A stretch of DNA of 64,000 nucleotides from Jiangella alkaliphila (lineage in GTDB: Bacteria > Actinomycetota > Actinomycetes > Jiangellales > Jiangellaceae). The stretch is from assembly GCF_900105925.1 (NCBI RefSeq), contig NZ_LT629791.1, positions 4,372,001-4,436,000 of the forward strand. Direction: 5' to 3'. The notes beneath the pieces are model-generated. The model did not search any database. It had not been told where the DNA came from and saw only the letters and a list, made by a program, of their open reading frames with translations. Made by a program: the position numbers and the translations under genes. Of this stretch, positions 46,480 to 55,954 are shown one piece after another. How positions within the stretch are numbered: the first letter of the stretch is position 1; each line of letters begins with the position of its first letter.

Positions 46480-47138
46480 GCGCGCCTCGGGACGAGCCGC
46501 TGAACTGGCCGGTCACCGCGTCCGCCGAGCGTTTCGACGGGCGGGTCATCGCCGTGCGCAGCGACACCGTCCGGTCGCCGGTCGACGGCTCAGAGTTCGT
46601 CCGCGACGTCGTCGTGCACCCCGGCGCGGTCGCCGTCGTCGCCGTCGACGACCAGGACCGCGTGCTGGTCGTCCGGCAGTACCGGCACCCGGTCGGGCTG
46701 CGGCCGGTCGAGCTGCCGGCCGGGCTGCGCGACGTCGACGGCGAGCCGCCGCACGAGGCCGCCGCCCGCGAGCTGTACGAGGAGGGGCACGTCCGCGCCG
46801 CCGACTGGCGGGTGCTGATCGACCTGCTCACCTCGCCGGGCATGACCGACGAGGCGATCCGGGTGTTCCTGGCCCGCGGCGTCGAGGCGCTGCCCGACGA
46901 CGAGCGGTTCGACGGCGTCGCCGAGGAGGCCGACCTCGGCGTCGAGTGGGTGCCCGTCGACGACCTCGTGGCCGCCGCGCTGGCCGGCGACGTGCAGAAC
47001 GCGACGCTGTGCGCCGGCGTGCTGGCCGCCAAGGCCGCCCGCGACGGCGTCGGCTACGACGCGCTGCGCCCGGTCGACGCGCCGTGGCCGTCCGGGGACA
47101 AGCCGGGTGACAAGGCGGCCGACAGGTCTGGGGGATAG
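46476..47138 (+). CDS. Nudix hydrolase, ADP-ribose pyrophosphatase type
   Basis: A 220-residue Nudix enzyme resembling mycobacterial ADP-ribose pyrophosphatase: VVVRQYRHPVGLRPVELPAGLRDV is the family hallmark (about 66-89), followed by the Nudix box GEPPHEAAARELYEEGHV. In that box the usual XG pair after EE is GH, so the conserved Gly appears to be His; the Glu residues that bind metal are intact. It would split ADP-ribose to AMP and ribose-5-phosphate. Its last 85 nt overlap the convergent membrane-protein gene. Confidence 0.88.
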   Translation: MSAPRDEPLNWPVTASAERFDGRVIAVRSDTVRSPVDGSEFVRDVVVHPGAVAVVAVDDQDRVLVVRQYRHPVGLRPVELPAGLRDVDGEPPHEAAARELYEEGHVRAADWRVLIDLLTSPGMTDEAIRVFLARGVEALPDDERFDGVAEEADLGVEWVPVDDLVAAALAGDVQNATLCAGVLAAKAARDGVGYDALRPVDAPWPSGDKPGDKAADRSGG

Positions 47139-47722
47139 TTCAGCCCCAGCCGGTCCAGCTCCGACCGCGCCAGCGACCGGACGGCGGCCGCGTCACCTGC
47201 CCGCCACCCGGCCACCAGGCCGCCGCCGATCCGCGGCAGCCGCACCATCGCCAGCGCCCGCGCCGACAGCAGGTCGTCGCGGTCGGGGAAGGCCAGGACG
47301 GCGCGCGCGTCGGACGCCTGCCGGTACCAGAGCACCCGCGGCCGCACCCAGAGGTAGGCCGCCGCGGCCAGCGCCAGCACGATGACGACCAGCCCGATCA
47401 CATCGCCGGCCCGTTCGATCGACGCCGCTGTGTTGGCGCCGGACGCGCTCATCCCGCCGGCGGCGTCGGCGGCGCGTTGCAGTGACTCGGCCAGCGCGTC
47501 GCCCACCAGCGGGACACGGGTGATCGACTCGGCGGTGTCGGCCAAGGCGTCGGCCAGTGCACCGGCGGTGGACTCGACGAACGTGGCCGGGCTGGTGCGG
47601 GACCGGATCGAGTCCCTGATGGCCAGCCCGGCGGCGATCATCCCGATGCACCACACCGGGCCGAGGACGTCGGCGAGGATCTGTTGTCTGCGCCGCTGCG
47701 GGCGGTCGGCGTACATGCGCAT
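47054..47722 (-). CDS. hypothetical membrane protein
   Basis: A 222-residue protein of no family I recognise. It has a helix at about 22-40 (VLGPVWCIGMIAAGLAI), a Ser/Ala-rich loop with TAESITRVPLVGDALAESLQ, a second helix at about 108-128 and a C-terminal cytosolic part (RALAMVRLPRIGGGLVAGWRAGDAAAVR). Similar two-helix proteins occur widely in actinobacteria. It is divergent from ald and overlaps the Nudix gene at its 3' end. Confidence 0.75.
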   Translation of the reverse strand: MRMYADRPQRRRQQILADVLGPVWCIGMIAAGLAIRDSIRSRTSPATFVESTAGALADALADTAESITRVPLVGDALAESLQRAADAAGGMSASGANTAASIERAGDVIGLVVIVLALAAAAYLWVRPRVLWYRQASDARAVLAFPDRDDLLSARALAMVRLPRIGGGLVAGWRAGDAAAVRSLARSELDRLGLNYPPDLSAALSPGLSPDGHGASTGRSAS

Positions 47723-47756
47723 GGGAGAGGTCTACAGCAGTGGTGCTTCTCACTCC

Positions 47757-47778
47757 TCATGACACGCACTTGTCATGA
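47757..47778. promoter_or_regulatory. palindrome upstream of ald
   Basis: A perfect inverted repeat, TCATGACA - cgcact - TGTCATGA, about 107 nt upstream of the alanine dehydrogenase start and 35 nt from the divergent membrane-protein start. A second small repeat, GAGTC-gactta-GACTC, lies at 47801-47816, where TTAGACT could be a -10 element. An AldR (Lrp/AsnC type) site is possible but unproved. Confidence 0.55.
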
Positions 47779-47884
47779 CAGGACCGAGACGGCATGACGC
47801 GAGTCGACTTAGACTCGGCCCGCCCGTCCATACGGGGCGGCGGCCCGACAGCGTCGTCGGGAGTACCGAGAGGGTGGGAGCCCA

Positions 47885-49000
47885 GTGCTGGTCGGCATAC
47901 CAACCGAGGTCAAGAACAACGAGTACCGCGTCGCCATCACACCGGCCGGGGTGCACGAGTTCGTCCGCAACGGGCACGACGTGCTGGTGCAGGCCGGCGC
48001 CGGGCTCGGCTCATCGGTGCGCGACGACGAGTACGTCCGGGCCGGAGCCCGCATCGCGCCTGACGCCGACGCGGTCTGGGCGGCCGCGGACCTGGTGCTG
48101 AAGGTCAAGGAGCCGGTCGCGGAGGAGTACCACCGCATGCGCCGCGACCAGGTGCTCTTCACCTACCTGCACCTCGCGGCGTCGCTGGAGTGCACGCAGG
48201 CGCTGCTCGACTCCGGCACCACCGCCATCGCCTACGAGACGGTCGAGACCGCCGGCGGCCACCTGCCGCTGCTCGCGCCGATGAGCGAGGTCGCCGGGCG
48301 CATGGCCACCCAGGTCGGCGCGCACGTGCTGGAGCGGGCGCAGGGCGGCCGCGGCATCCTGCTCGGCGGCGTGCCGGGGGTGAAGTCGGCGAAGGTGGTC
48401 GTCATCGGCGCCGGGATGGCCGGCATGAACGCCGCCGTCATCGCCATGGGCATGCAGGCCGACGTGTGGGTGCTGGACAAGAATGTCGCCCGGCTGCGCG
48501 ACGTCGAGGAGCTGTACGGCGGCAAGGCGCAGACCATCGCGTCGAACCTGTTCGAGATCCAGAACGCGGTCGTCGACGCCGACCTGGTGATCGGCGCGGT
48601 GCTGGTGCCGGGCGCGAAGGCGCCGAAGCTGGTCTCCGACGAGCTGGTGGCGCGCATGCGCCCCGGCAGCGTGCTGGTCGACATCGCCATCGACCAGGGC
48701 GGCTGCTTCGAGAGCTCGCGGCCGACGACGCACGACGACCCGACCTTCATGGTGCACGAGTCGATCTTCTACTGTGTCGCCAACATGCCCGGCGCCGTGC
48801 CGCACACGTCGACGTACGCGCTGACGAACGTCACGCTCCCGTACGCCGTCGAGCTGGCCAACCGGGGCTGGCGCGACGCGGCGCGAGCCGACGCGGCACT
48901 GGCGAAGGGCGTGAACGTGCACGACGGCGCTATCGTCTACGAGCCGGTCGCCGAGGCGCACGGCCTGCCGTCCGTCCCGCTGGAGAAGGCCCTGCACTAA
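47885..49000 (+). CDS. ald: alanine dehydrogenase
   Basis: A 371-residue NAD-dependent enzyme converting L-alanine to pyruvate and ammonia (or the reverse) in the cytosol. The N-terminal substrate domain starts VLVGIPTEVKNNEYRVA; the catalytic Lys is in LVLKVKEPVAEEY (about 75) and the His in YLHLAAS (about 96); the Rossmann motif is VVIGAGMAGMNAA (about 170). The length is exact for the family. A GTG start has GGGAG 4 nt upstream. It lies before xerD but is probably a separate unit. Confidence 0.96.
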   Translation: MLVGIPTEVKNNEYRVAITPAGVHEFVRNGHDVLVQAGAGLGSSVRDDEYVRAGARIAPDADAVWAAADLVLKVKEPVAEEYHRMRRDQVLFTYLHLAASLECTQALLDSGTTAIAYETVETAGGHLPLLAPMSEVAGRMATQVGAHVLERAQGGRGILLGGVPGVKSAKVVVIGAGMAGMNAAVIAMGMQADVWVLDKNVARLRDVEELYGGKAQTIASNLFEIQNAVVDADLVIGAVLVPGAKAPKLVSDELVARMRPGSVLVDIAIDQGGCFESSRPTTHDDPTFMVHESIFYCVANMPGAVPHTSTYALTNVTLPYAVELANRGWRDAARADAALAKGVNVHDGAIVYEPVAEAHGLPSVPLEKALH

Positions 49001-49042
49001 ACCGCAGGCCGGCCCCAGCACCATCCATGGGAGCCGCCACCG

Positions 49043-50023
49043 ATGGACACCACCGAGTCCGCGCTGGGACGGGCCGTCCGCGGCTACCTCGACCACCTCG
49101 CGGTGGAGCGCGGGCTGGCCGCCAACACGCTCGCCTCCTACCGCCGCGACCTGCGGCGCTACACCGAGTTCCTGCGCGACCGCGGCCGCGACGCGCCGGA
49201 GAAGGTCGAGGAGGAGGACGTCACGGCGTTCCTGCGCAGCCTGCGCGAGGGCGACGAAGGCAGGGTCGCGCTGGGCGCCAGCTCGGCCGCCCGCACCGTC
49301 GTCGCCGTCCGCGGGCTGCACCGGTTCCTGCACCGCGAAGGGCTGTCCGACGGCGACCCGGCGGGCGCCGTCCGCCCGCCGACCCCGCCGCGGCGGCTGC
49401 CGAAGGCGATCCCGCTGTCCCAGGTCGAGCGGTTGCTGGAGGCGGCGTCCATCGGCGAGGGGCCGCGGGTGCTGCGCGACCGCGCGCTGCTGGAGGTGCT
49501 CTACGGCTGTGGCGCGCGCATCTCCGAGGCGGTCGGGCTGGACCGCGACGACCTCGACGCCGAGTCCGGCACCGTCCTGCTGCGCGGCAAGGGCGGCAAG
49601 GACCGCGTCGTCCCGCTGGGCAGCTACGCGTGGGAGGCCGTCGACGCCTACCTGGTCCGGGCCAGGCCGGCACTGGTCGGGACCGGCAAGGGGAGCCCGG
49701 CGCTGTTCCTCAACGCCCGTGGTGGCCGGCTGTCGCGGCAGAGCGCGTGGACGGTGCTGCGGACGGCGGCCGCTCGGGCCGGGCTGTCCACGACGGTCAC
49801 CCCGCACACGCTGCGGCACTCGTTCGCCACCCACCTGCTGGAGGGCGGCGCGGACGTCCGGGTGGTGCAGGAGCTCCTCGGCCACGCCTCGGTGACGACC
49901 ACCCAGGTGTACACCCTGGTGACGGTCGACCAGCTCCGCGAGGTCTATGTGGCCGCACACCCGCGCGCCCGCAGCTTCGCGGCGCCCGCGCGAGGTAGGC
50001 TCCCGTCCCAGGACGAAGCGTAG
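49043..50023 (+). CDS. xerD: tyrosine recombinase XerD
   Basis: A 326-residue recombinase that resolves chromosome dimers at dif. The N-terminal core-binding domain ([20 protein letters not shown], about 25-45) precedes the catalytic domain with Arg in [12 protein letters not shown] (about 155), Lys in [11 protein letters not shown] (about 180), [11 protein letters not shown] (about 254-264), and His and Tyr in [15 protein letters not shown] (about 280-292). It is intact. It begins the xerD-parA-scpAB block. Confidence 0.95.
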   Translation: MDTTESALGRAVRGYLDHLAVERGLAANTLASYRRDLRRYTEFLRDRGRDAPEKVEEEDVTAFLRSLREGDEGRVALGASSAARTVVAVRGLHRFLHREGLSDGDPAGAVRPPTPPRRLPKAIPLSQVERLLEAASIGEGPRVLRDRALLEVLYGCGARISEAVGLDRDDLDAESGTVLLRGKGGKDRVVPLGSYAWEAVDAYLVRARPALVGTGKGSPALFLNARGGRLSRQSAWTVLRTAAARAGLSTTVTPHTLRHSFATHLLEGGADVRVVQELLGHASVTTTQVYTLVTVDQLREVYVAAHPRARSFAAPARGRLPSQDEA

Positions 50024-50060
50024 AAGGCACACAAACGACCACCGAGGAGCTCTGAACGAC

Positions 50061-50966
50061 GTGGCACCCTCGAACCCGGACGCCGCGGGCGTGCTGCCGT
50101 TCGACACCGAGCCTGAGCTCGATCTCGGACCGACTCGCCGTCCCCCGGTCGAGTTCCCGAAGCCGAAGCGCCTGGACCACCACGGCCCGGCGCGCATCGT
50201 CGCCATGTGCAACCAGAAGGGTGGCGTCGGGAAGACGACCACCACGATCAACCTGGGCGCCGCGCTGGCCGACTACGGCCGCCGGGTGCTGCTGGTCGAC
50301 TTCGACCCCCAGGGCGCGCTGTCGGTGGGCCTCGGCCTCGACGCGCATGACCTCGAGCTGTCGATCTACAACGTCCTCATGGACACGTCGCTGCGGGCCG
50401 CCGACATCCTGCAGAAGACGCCGATCGAGAACATGGACCTGCTGCCGGCCAACATCGACCTCTCCGCGGCCGAGATCCAGCTGGTCACCGAGGTGGGCCG
50501 CGAGCAGGCGCTGGGCCGCATCCTCAAGCCGCTGGTCGCCGACTACGACGTCATGCTGATCGACTGCCAGCCCTCGCTGGGCCTGCTGACGGTCAACGCG
50601 CTGACCGCCGCCGACGGCGTCATCGTGCCGATGGAGTGCGAGTACTTCGCGTTGCGCGGGGTCGCGCTGCTGCAGGAGACCATCGGGAAGGTCCGCGACC
50701 GCCTCAACCCCGAGCTCGAGATCGAGGGCCTGCTGGCCACCAGGTACGACTCCCGGACGGTGCACGGCCGCGAGGTGCTGTCGCGGCTGGTCGAGGCGTT
50801 CGGCGACAAGGTGTTCCACACCGTCATCGGCCGCACGGTCCGGTTCCCCGAGACCACCGTCGCCGGCCTGCCGATCACCAGCTTCGCGCCGTCCTCGCGC
50901 GGCGCGTCGGCGTACCGTCAGCTGGCCCGCGAGGTCCTGACACGCTGGGAGCCGGCCCGCCCGTGA
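50061..50966 (+). CDS. ParA/Soj-family ATPase
   Basis: A 301-residue ParA ATPase. The deviant Walker A is KGGVGKTT (about 54-61), Walker B is VLLVDFDPQG (about 80) and a later LIDCQPSLGLL (about 160) follows. It is the ParA that accompanies scpAB in many Gram-positives rather than the origin-linked parAB. The GTG start has GAGGAG 11 nt upstream; the longer frame lies inside xerD. Its TGA overlaps the scpA GTG. It may help organise chromosome segregation with the SMC complex. Confidence 0.92.
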   Translation: MAPSNPDAAGVLPFDTEPELDLGPTRRPPVEFPKPKRLDHHGPARIVAMCNQKGGVGKTTTTINLGAALADYGRRVLLVDFDPQGALSVGLGLDAHDLELSIYNVLMDTSLRAADILQKTPIENMDLLPANIDLSAAEIQLVTEVGREQALGRILKPLVADYDVMLIDCQPSLGLLTVNALTAADGVIVPMECEYFALRGVALLQETIGKVRDRLNPELEIEGLLATRYDSRTVHGREVLSRLVEAFGDKVFHTVIGRTVRFPETTVAGLPITSFAPSSRGASAYRQLAREVLTRWEPARP

Positions 50967-51805
50967 CGGACGCCCCCACCCTGCTGATCGAGCCGGAGCA
51001 GGACGAGAGCTCGAAGTTCGAGGTGCACCTCGAGAACTTCGAGGGCCCCTTCGACCTGCTGCTCACGCTGATCGCCAAGCACAAGCTCGACGTCACCGAG
51101 GTGGCGTTGTCGCAGGTCACCGACGAGTTCATCACCTATATCAAGGTGGCCGACTGGGACCTCGACGAGACCAGCGAGTTCCTCGTCGTCGCCGCCACGC
51201 TGCTGGACCTCAAGGCGGCCCGGCTGCTGCCCAGCGGCGAGGTCGAGGACGAGGACGATCTCGCGCTGCTCGAGGCGCGCGACCTGCTGTTCGCCCGGCT
51301 GTTGCAGTACAAGGCGTACAAGGAGGTCGCCTCGCTGCTGGCGGCCCGGTTCGGCGCCGAGGCGCTGCGCTTCCCGCGCGCCGTCGGGCTGGAGGATCGG
51401 TACGCCTCGCTGCTGCCCGAGGTGGTCGTCGGGCTGGGGCCGGAGGAACTGGCCATGCTGGCGGCCAAGGTGCTCACCCCGAAGCCGCCGCCGCTGGTCG
51501 GCCTGGCCCACCTGCACCAGCCGCGGGTCAGCGTCCGCGAGGAGGCACTGGTCGTGGTCGACCGGCTGCGCCGCTCGCGGGTCCTGACGTTCCGCACGCT
51601 GGCCGCCGACTGCCCGACGACCCTGCACGTCGTCGCCCGCTTCCTGTCGCTGCTGGAGTTGTACCGTGAGAAGGCGGTCGCGTTCGAGCAGGTCGTCGCG
51701 TTGGGCGAGCTGACGGTGCGGTGGACGGGCGACGACGACGAGGACGTCGCGGTGGGCGCCGAGTTCGATGAGGAGAGCACTGGTGAACCAGCCGAGGCTG
51801 ACTGA
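50963..51805 (+). CDS. scpA: segregation and condensation protein A
   Basis: A 280-residue kleisin that bridges the heads of the SMC dimer. The N-terminal SMC-contact helix region is FEVHLENFEGPFDLLLTLI (about 18-36), with a middle linker containing LLDLKAARLLP, and the C-terminal winged-helix domain at about 195-260. The GTG start overlaps the ParA stop (GTGA). The acidic tail overlaps scpB by 23 nt. Confidence 0.95.
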   Translation: MTDAPTLLIEPEQDESSKFEVHLENFEGPFDLLLTLIAKHKLDVTEVALSQVTDEFITYIKVADWDLDETSEFLVVAATLLDLKAARLLPSGEVEDEDDLALLEARDLLFARLLQYKAYKEVASLLAARFGAEALRFPRAVGLEDRYASLLPEVVVGLGPEELAMLAAKVLTPKPPPLVGLAHLHQPRVSVREEALVVVDRLRRSRVLTFRTLAADCPTTLHVVARFLSLLELYREKAVAFEQVVALGELTVRWTGDDDEDVAVGAEFDEESTGEPAEAD

Positions 51806-52352
51806 CGACGAGCCCGGCCTGCGGGCGGCGGTCGAGGCGATCCTGCTGGTGGTCGACGAGCCGATCGACGTCGTCTCGATCGCCCAGGTGCTGGAGCGGC
51901 CGCGCGGCGAGGTCAGCGACGTGCTGGAGATCCTGCGCGACGAGTACGCCCGGCCCGGCCGCGGCTTCGAGCTGCGCGAGATCGGCGGCGGCTGGCGGTT
52001 CTACACGCACGCCTCCTGCGCGCCCGTCGTCGAGCGGTTCGTCCTCGACGGCCAGCAGGCGAAGCTGACCCAGGCGGCGCTCGAGACGCTGGCCGTCGTC
52101 GCCTACCGGCAGCCGGTCAGCCGGGCCAGGGTGTCGGCCGTCCGCGGCGTCAACTGCGACGGCGTCATGCGCACGCTCACCGCCCGTGGGCTGGTCGAGG
52201 ACGCCGGCGCCGACCCCGAGTCCGGCGCGATCCTGTACCGCACCACGTCATACTTCCTGGAGCGCCTCGGCATGGCCTCGATCGACGAGCTGCCGCCGCT
52301 GGCGCCCTACCTGCCCGACGCCGACTCCATCGAGGAACGTGAGAATGTCTGA
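51783..52352 (+). CDS. scpB: segregation and condensation protein B
   Basis: A 189-residue protein with two winged-helix domains (LRAAVEAILLVVDEPIDV at the start; KLTQAALETLAVVAYRQPVSRARV in the second) that binds the kleisin ScpA. The GTG at 51783 is chosen because GAGGAGA lies 6-7 nt upstream; an in-frame ATG at 51768 lacks this. It overlaps scpA by 23 nt and rluB by 8 nt, so the cluster is tightly coupled. Confidence 0.94.
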   Translation: MNQPRLTDDEPGLRAAVEAILLVVDEPIDVVSIAQVLERPRGEVSDVLEILRDEYARPGRGFELREIGGGWRFYTHASCAPVVERFVLDGQQAKLTQAALETLAVVAYRQPVSRARVSAVRGVNCDGVMRTLTARGLVEDAGADPESGAILYRTTSYFLERLGMASIDELPPLAPYLPDADSIEERENV

Positions 52353-53100
52353 GTCCGCCGACGGCGCCGACGAGCAGGGCGTCCGCCTGCAGAAGGTGCT
52401 CGCGTCGGCCGGGGTGGCCAGCCGCCGGGCCAGCGAGGCGCTGATCGCGGCCGGCCGGGTCGAGGTCGACGGCGAGATCGTGAAGACTCTCGGCACCCGG
52501 GTCGACCCCGCGACCGCCGTCATCAAGGTCGACGGCTCGCGCATCACGACCTCCGAGGCCGGCCAGGTGTACCTCGCGCTGAACAAGCCGACCGGCGTCG
52601 TCAGCACGATGAACGACCCCGAGGGCCGGCCCGACCTCACCGGCTACGTCCGCGGCCGGCGTGAGCGGCTGTTCCACGTCGGCCGGCTCGACGCCGAGAC
52701 CGAGGGCCTGATCCTGCTCACCAACGACGGCGAGCTGGCGCACCGGCTGGCGCATCCGTCGTACGAGGTGCTGAAGACCTACGTCGCCGAGGTGCCCGGC
52801 CCGGTCGCGCCCAGCCTCGGCCGTGAGCTGCGGGCCGGCATCGAGCTGGAGGACGGCCCGGTGCGGGTCGACTCCTTCCGGGTGGTCGGCCGGTCCGGCA
52901 CCCGCGTCATGGTCGAGGTCGTGCTGCACGAGGGCCGCAAGCACATCGTCCGCCGGCTGCTCGAGTCCGTCGGGCACCCGGTGAAACGGCTGGTCCGCAC
53001 GCACGTCGGGCCGGTCGCGATGGGCGACCTGCGGCCCGGCAACACCCGTGCGCTGACGAAGGCCGAGGTCGCGGCGCTCTACCACGAGGTCGGTCTGTGA
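52345..53100 (+). CDS. rluB: 23S rRNA pseudouridine synthase (RluB type)
   Basis: A 251-residue enzyme. The N-terminal S4 RNA-binding domain (VRLQKVLASAGVASRRASEALI, about 13-34) is followed by the RsuA-type catalytic domain with the nucleophilic Asp in VGRLDAETEGLILL (about 117) and the KHIVRRLLESVGHPV motif near the end. It isomerises a uridine in helix 89-90 of 23S rRNA. It overlaps scpB by 8 nt and the chorismate mutase gene by 4 nt. Confidence 0.93.
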   Translation: MSESADGADEQGVRLQKVLASAGVASRRASEALIAAGRVEVDGEIVKTLGTRVDPATAVIKVDGSRITTSEAGQVYLALNKPTGVVSTMNDPEGRPDLTGYVRGRRERLFHVGRLDAETEGLILLTNDGELAHRLAHPSYEVLKTYVAEVPGPVAPSLGRELRAGIELEDGPVRVDSFRVVGRSGTRVMVEVVLHEGRKHIVRRLLESVGHPVKRLVRTHVGPVAMGDLRPGNTRALTKAEVAALYHEVGL

Positions 53101-53462
53101 CTGTACGCGCACTACGGGGAGCCACCCAGCTCGACACCGACGACGCCGAGCACCTGCTGGAGCGGACCGCCGAGCTGATGACCACGGTGCTGGACCGCAA
53201 CGAGCTGACGCCCGACGACGTCATCAGCATCTTCCTCACCGCCACGCCCGACCTGCGCTCGGCGTTCCCGGCCGTCGCCGTGCGCCGGCTGGGCATCACC
53301 GACGTGCCGATGATGTGCGCCCAGGAGATCGCCGTCTCCGGCGCGCTGCCCCGGGTGGTGCGGCTGATGGCGCACGTCGAGACCACGAAGCCGCGGTCGG
53401 CGATGCGGCACGTCTACCTGCACGGCACGACGGTGCTGCGCGACGACCTCGCGGACCGGTGA
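53097..53462 (+). CDS. aroH: chorismate mutase, AroH type
   Basis: A 121-residue trimeric chorismate mutase that makes prephenate. The family signature is visible: VRALRGATQLDTDD at the start (active-site Arg), LTPDDVISIFLTATPDL (about 42-58), FPAVAVRR and MRHVYLHGTTVLR at the end. A GTG start overlaps the rluB stop. It is followed 7 nt later by prephenate dehydrogenase, so the two consecutive steps of tyrosine biosynthesis sit together. Confidence 0.95.
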   Translation: MTVRALRGATQLDTDDAEHLLERTAELMTTVLDRNELTPDDVISIFLTATPDLRSAFPAVAVRRLGITDVPMMCAQEIAVSGALPRVVRLMAHVETTKPRSAMRHVYLHGTTVLRDDLADR

Positions 53463-53469
53463 TGGACCC

Positions 53470-54555
53470 GTGACAGACCCGTTTGGCGGCGGCCGCGGCG
53501 TCCTCGTCGTCGGCACCGGGCTGGTCGGGACGTCCGTCGGCCTGGCGCTGACCAGGGCGGGCGTCGACGTCCGGCTGCACGACGCGAAGCCGGAGGTGCT
53601 GGCCGAGGCGGTCGCACTGGGTGCGGGCGCGCCTGCCGCCGAGGCGGACCGGCCTGCGGCGCTCGCCGTCGTCGCCGTCCCCCCGGAGGCCGTCGCCGCC
53701 GTCGTCGGCGAGGTGCTGGAGAGCGGCCGGGCCGAGTACGCGACCGACGTCGCCAGTGTAAAGGTGCTGCCGACGACGCAGGTGCGCGAGCGGGTCGCCG
53801 ACCCGGGCCGGTACGTCGGCAGCCACCCGATGGCCGGCCGCGAGATCAGCGGCCCGAGCGCCGCGCTGGCCGACCTGTTCGAGGGCCGGCCGTGGGTGAT
53901 CTGTGCCGACGACGGCACCCACCAACAGGCGGTGACCCGAGCGCTGGCGGTCGCCCGGCTGGTCGGCGCCGTCCCGATGACCATGACGGCGGCCGAGCAC
54001 GATGCCGCCGTCGCACTGGTGTCGCACACGCCGCACGTGCTCGCGGCGCTGATGGCCGGGCGGCTCGCCGGCGCGCCGGGCCACGAGGTGCGCCTGGCCG
54101 GGCCGGGCGTCACCGACGTCACCCGCATCGCGAGCGGCGACCCGGAGCTGTGGACGGAGATCCTGACGGCGAACGCGGCGGCCGTCCGCCCGGTGCTGGA
54201 GGGCCTGCGCGGCGACCTCGACCGGCTCATGGCGGCGCTGGACGCCCCCGTGGCCGGCCAGCCGGTCCTGCGCGAGCTGCTCCGCGGCGGCGTCGACGGC
54301 CGGTCCCGGCTGCCCGGCAAGCACGGCGCCGCGCACACCGAGTTCGCCACCGTCATCGTGGCCGTCGAAGACCGGCCCGGCCAGCTGGCCCGGCTGTTCG
54401 CCGACGCGGGCGCGGCCGGCGTCAACGTCGAGGACGTGCGCATCGAGCATGCGCCCGGCCAGCCGCTCGGCCTGGTCGAGCTGGACGTCCGCCCCGGCGC
54501 GGACGGGGAGCTGGCCGCGTCGTTGCGGGCACGCGGCTGGACCATACGTGGGTGA
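53470..54555 (+). CDS. tyrA: prephenate dehydrogenase with ACT domain
   Basis: A 361-residue enzyme that oxidises prephenate to 4-hydroxyphenylpyruvate. The NAD site is VLVVGTGLVGTSVGLAL (about 11-27), the catalytic His region is GSHPMAGRE (about 117-125), and SHTPHVLAALMAG is at about 180. The C-terminal ACT-like domain (FATVIVAVEDRPGQLARLF, about 293-311) suggests feedback control by tyrosine. A GTG start follows aroH closely. Confidence 0.93.
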   Translation: MTDPFGGGRGVLVVGTGLVGTSVGLALTRAGVDVRLHDAKPEVLAEAVALGAGAPAAEADRPAALAVVAVPPEAVAAVVGEVLESGRAEYATDVASVKVLPTTQVRERVADPGRYVGSHPMAGREISGPSAALADLFEGRPWVICADDGTHQQAVTRALAVARLVGAVPMTMTAAEHDAAVALVSHTPHVLAALMAGRLAGAPGHEVRLAGPGVTDVTRIASGDPELWTEILTANAAAVRPVLEGLRGDLDRLMAALDAPVAGQPVLRELLRGGVDGRSRLPGKHGAAHTEFATVIVAVEDRPGQLARLFADAGAAGVNVEDVRIEHAPGQPLGLVELDVRPGADGELAASLRARGWTIRG

Positions 54556-54599
54556 GGGACCGGCCACGGGTGCGGCCGTCGGCCGGTAATCTTCTGGGC

Positions 54600-55304
54600 G
54601 TGCCCGATTCCCCCGCTGACGTCAGCCCTCGTGACCTCGTCGTCGCCATCGACGGCCCGTCCGGCTCCGGGAAGTCGACGGTCGCGCGCCGCGTCGCCGC
54701 GGCGCTCGGCCTGCGCTATCTCGACACCGGCGCCATGTACCGGGCGGTCACCTGGTGGGCGCTGGAGCGCGACGTCGACCTCGCCGACACCGAGCGGGTG
54801 GCGCAGCTGGCCCGCGAGCTGCCGCTGGAGCAGGGGCTCGACCCGGCCGCGCCGACGCTGGCCGTCGCGGGCACCGACATCGCCGCGGCCATCCGCACCA
54901 GCCGCATCTCCGCCGCCGTCAGTGCCGTCGCCACCAACCTGGGCGTCCGCGCGGAGCTGGTGTCGCGGCAGCAGGCTGTGGCCCGCGTCGGCGGCGTCGT
55001 CATCGAGGGCCGCGACATCACCACCGTCGTCGCGCCCGATGCGCCGGTGCGGGTGCTGCTGACCGCCGACGAGCAGGTCCGGCTGTCGCGCCGGGCGCTC
55101 GAGGTGCACGGCAGCGCCGACGCCGCCGCCGTCGACGCCACCCGCGACCAGGTGGTCCGCCGCGACGCCGACGACTCCACCGTCGCCAGCTTCCACGAGG
55201 CCGCCGACGGCGTCGACGTCGTCGACTCCTCGATGCTGTCGCTCGACGAGACCGTCGACGCCATCCTCAAGCTGGTGGAGGCCCGCTCGGGGGTGCGGGC
55301 GTGA
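54600..55304 (+). CDS. cmk: cytidylate kinase
   Basis: A 234-residue kinase phosphorylating CMP and dCMP. The P-loop is [12 protein letters not shown] (about 18-29), followed by [13 protein letters not shown] and the substrate-contact GRDITTVV (about 137). The start is set at the GTG giving [10 protein letters not shown]; the frame is open far upstream only as a shadow of tyrA. Its stop overlaps plsC as GTGA. Confidence 0.95.
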   Translation: MPDSPADVSPRDLVVAIDGPSGSGKSTVARRVAAALGLRYLDTGAMYRAVTWWALERDVDLADTERVAQLARELPLEQGLDPAAPTLAVAGTDIAAAIRTSRISAAVSAVATNLGVRAELVSRQQAVARVGGVVIEGRDITTVVAPDAPVRVLLTADEQVRLSRRALEVHGSADAAAVDATRDQVVRRDADDSTVASFHEAADGVDVVDSSMLSLDETVDAILKLVEARSGVRA

Positions 55305-55954
55305 CCGAGTCCGGCCTGCCCTCCCGCCGCGGCGCCGTCTTCGGCAAGCTCGCCGCCGCCACGCTGGCCCGGCTGCTCTACCGGGTGAAGATCACCGGCG
55401 CCGAGAACGTGCCGCGCACCGGCCCGGTCATCCTGGCGCCCAACCACACCGGGTTCCTCGACGCGCCGCTGCTCATGGGCACCTGCCCGCGGCCGGTCCA
55501 CACACTGGCGAAGAAGGAGCTGTTCAAGGGCCCGCTCGGCTGGCTGCTGCACGCCGTCGGGCAGATCCCGCTGGACCGCGACGACCCGAGCCGCAGCATG
55601 ATCAAGTCCGGCATCGGGGTCCTCGACGACGGCCGGATCCTCGTCGTGTTCCCCGAGGGAACCCGCGGTTCCGGCGACTTCTCCGAGCTGCGGACCGGGC
55701 TGGCCTGGTTCGCGCTGCGCTCCGGCGCGCCTGTCATTCCGGTCGTCTTTACCGGAACGGCGTCCCGGGGACGTACATTTGGTGCGATGCCCGGCTTCCG
55801 ATCCCGGGTCGAGGCCGTCTTCGGCCGCCCGGTCACGCTGCCGGCGGGCGGCGGGCGCACCCGCTCGGCCCTCGACGCGGCGACCGAACAGCTGCGCGAA
55901 GCCCTGGTGGCTCATCGCGAAGCCGTGGCGTCCCGAACCGAGGAGCACACGTGA
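55301..55954 (+). CDS. plsC: 1-acyl-glycerol-3-phosphate acyltransferase
   Basis: A 217-residue membrane-associated acyltransferase of phospholipid synthesis. The catalytic NHTGFLD (His-X4-Asp, about 48-54) and FPEGTRGSG (about 117) motifs are present. A GTG start overlaps cmk, and its own stop overlaps der. The cmk-plsC-der order is common in actinobacteria. Confidence 0.93.
   Translation: MTESGLPSRRGAVFGKLAAATLARLLYRVKITGAENVPRTGPVILAPNHTGFLDAPLLMGTCPRPVHTLAKKELFKGPLGWLLHAVGQIPLDRDDPSRSMIKSGIGVLDDGRILVVFPEGTRGSGDFSELRTGLAWFALRSGAPVIPVVFTGTASRGRTFGAMPGFRSRVEAVFGRPVTLPAGGGRTRSALDAATEQLREALVAHREAVASRTEEHT

Noticed and set aside
53112-55196. A 694-codon minus-strand frame opposite aroH-tyrA-cmk
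   Set aside because: No family signature. The plus-strand genes are complete and coupled by close spacing.
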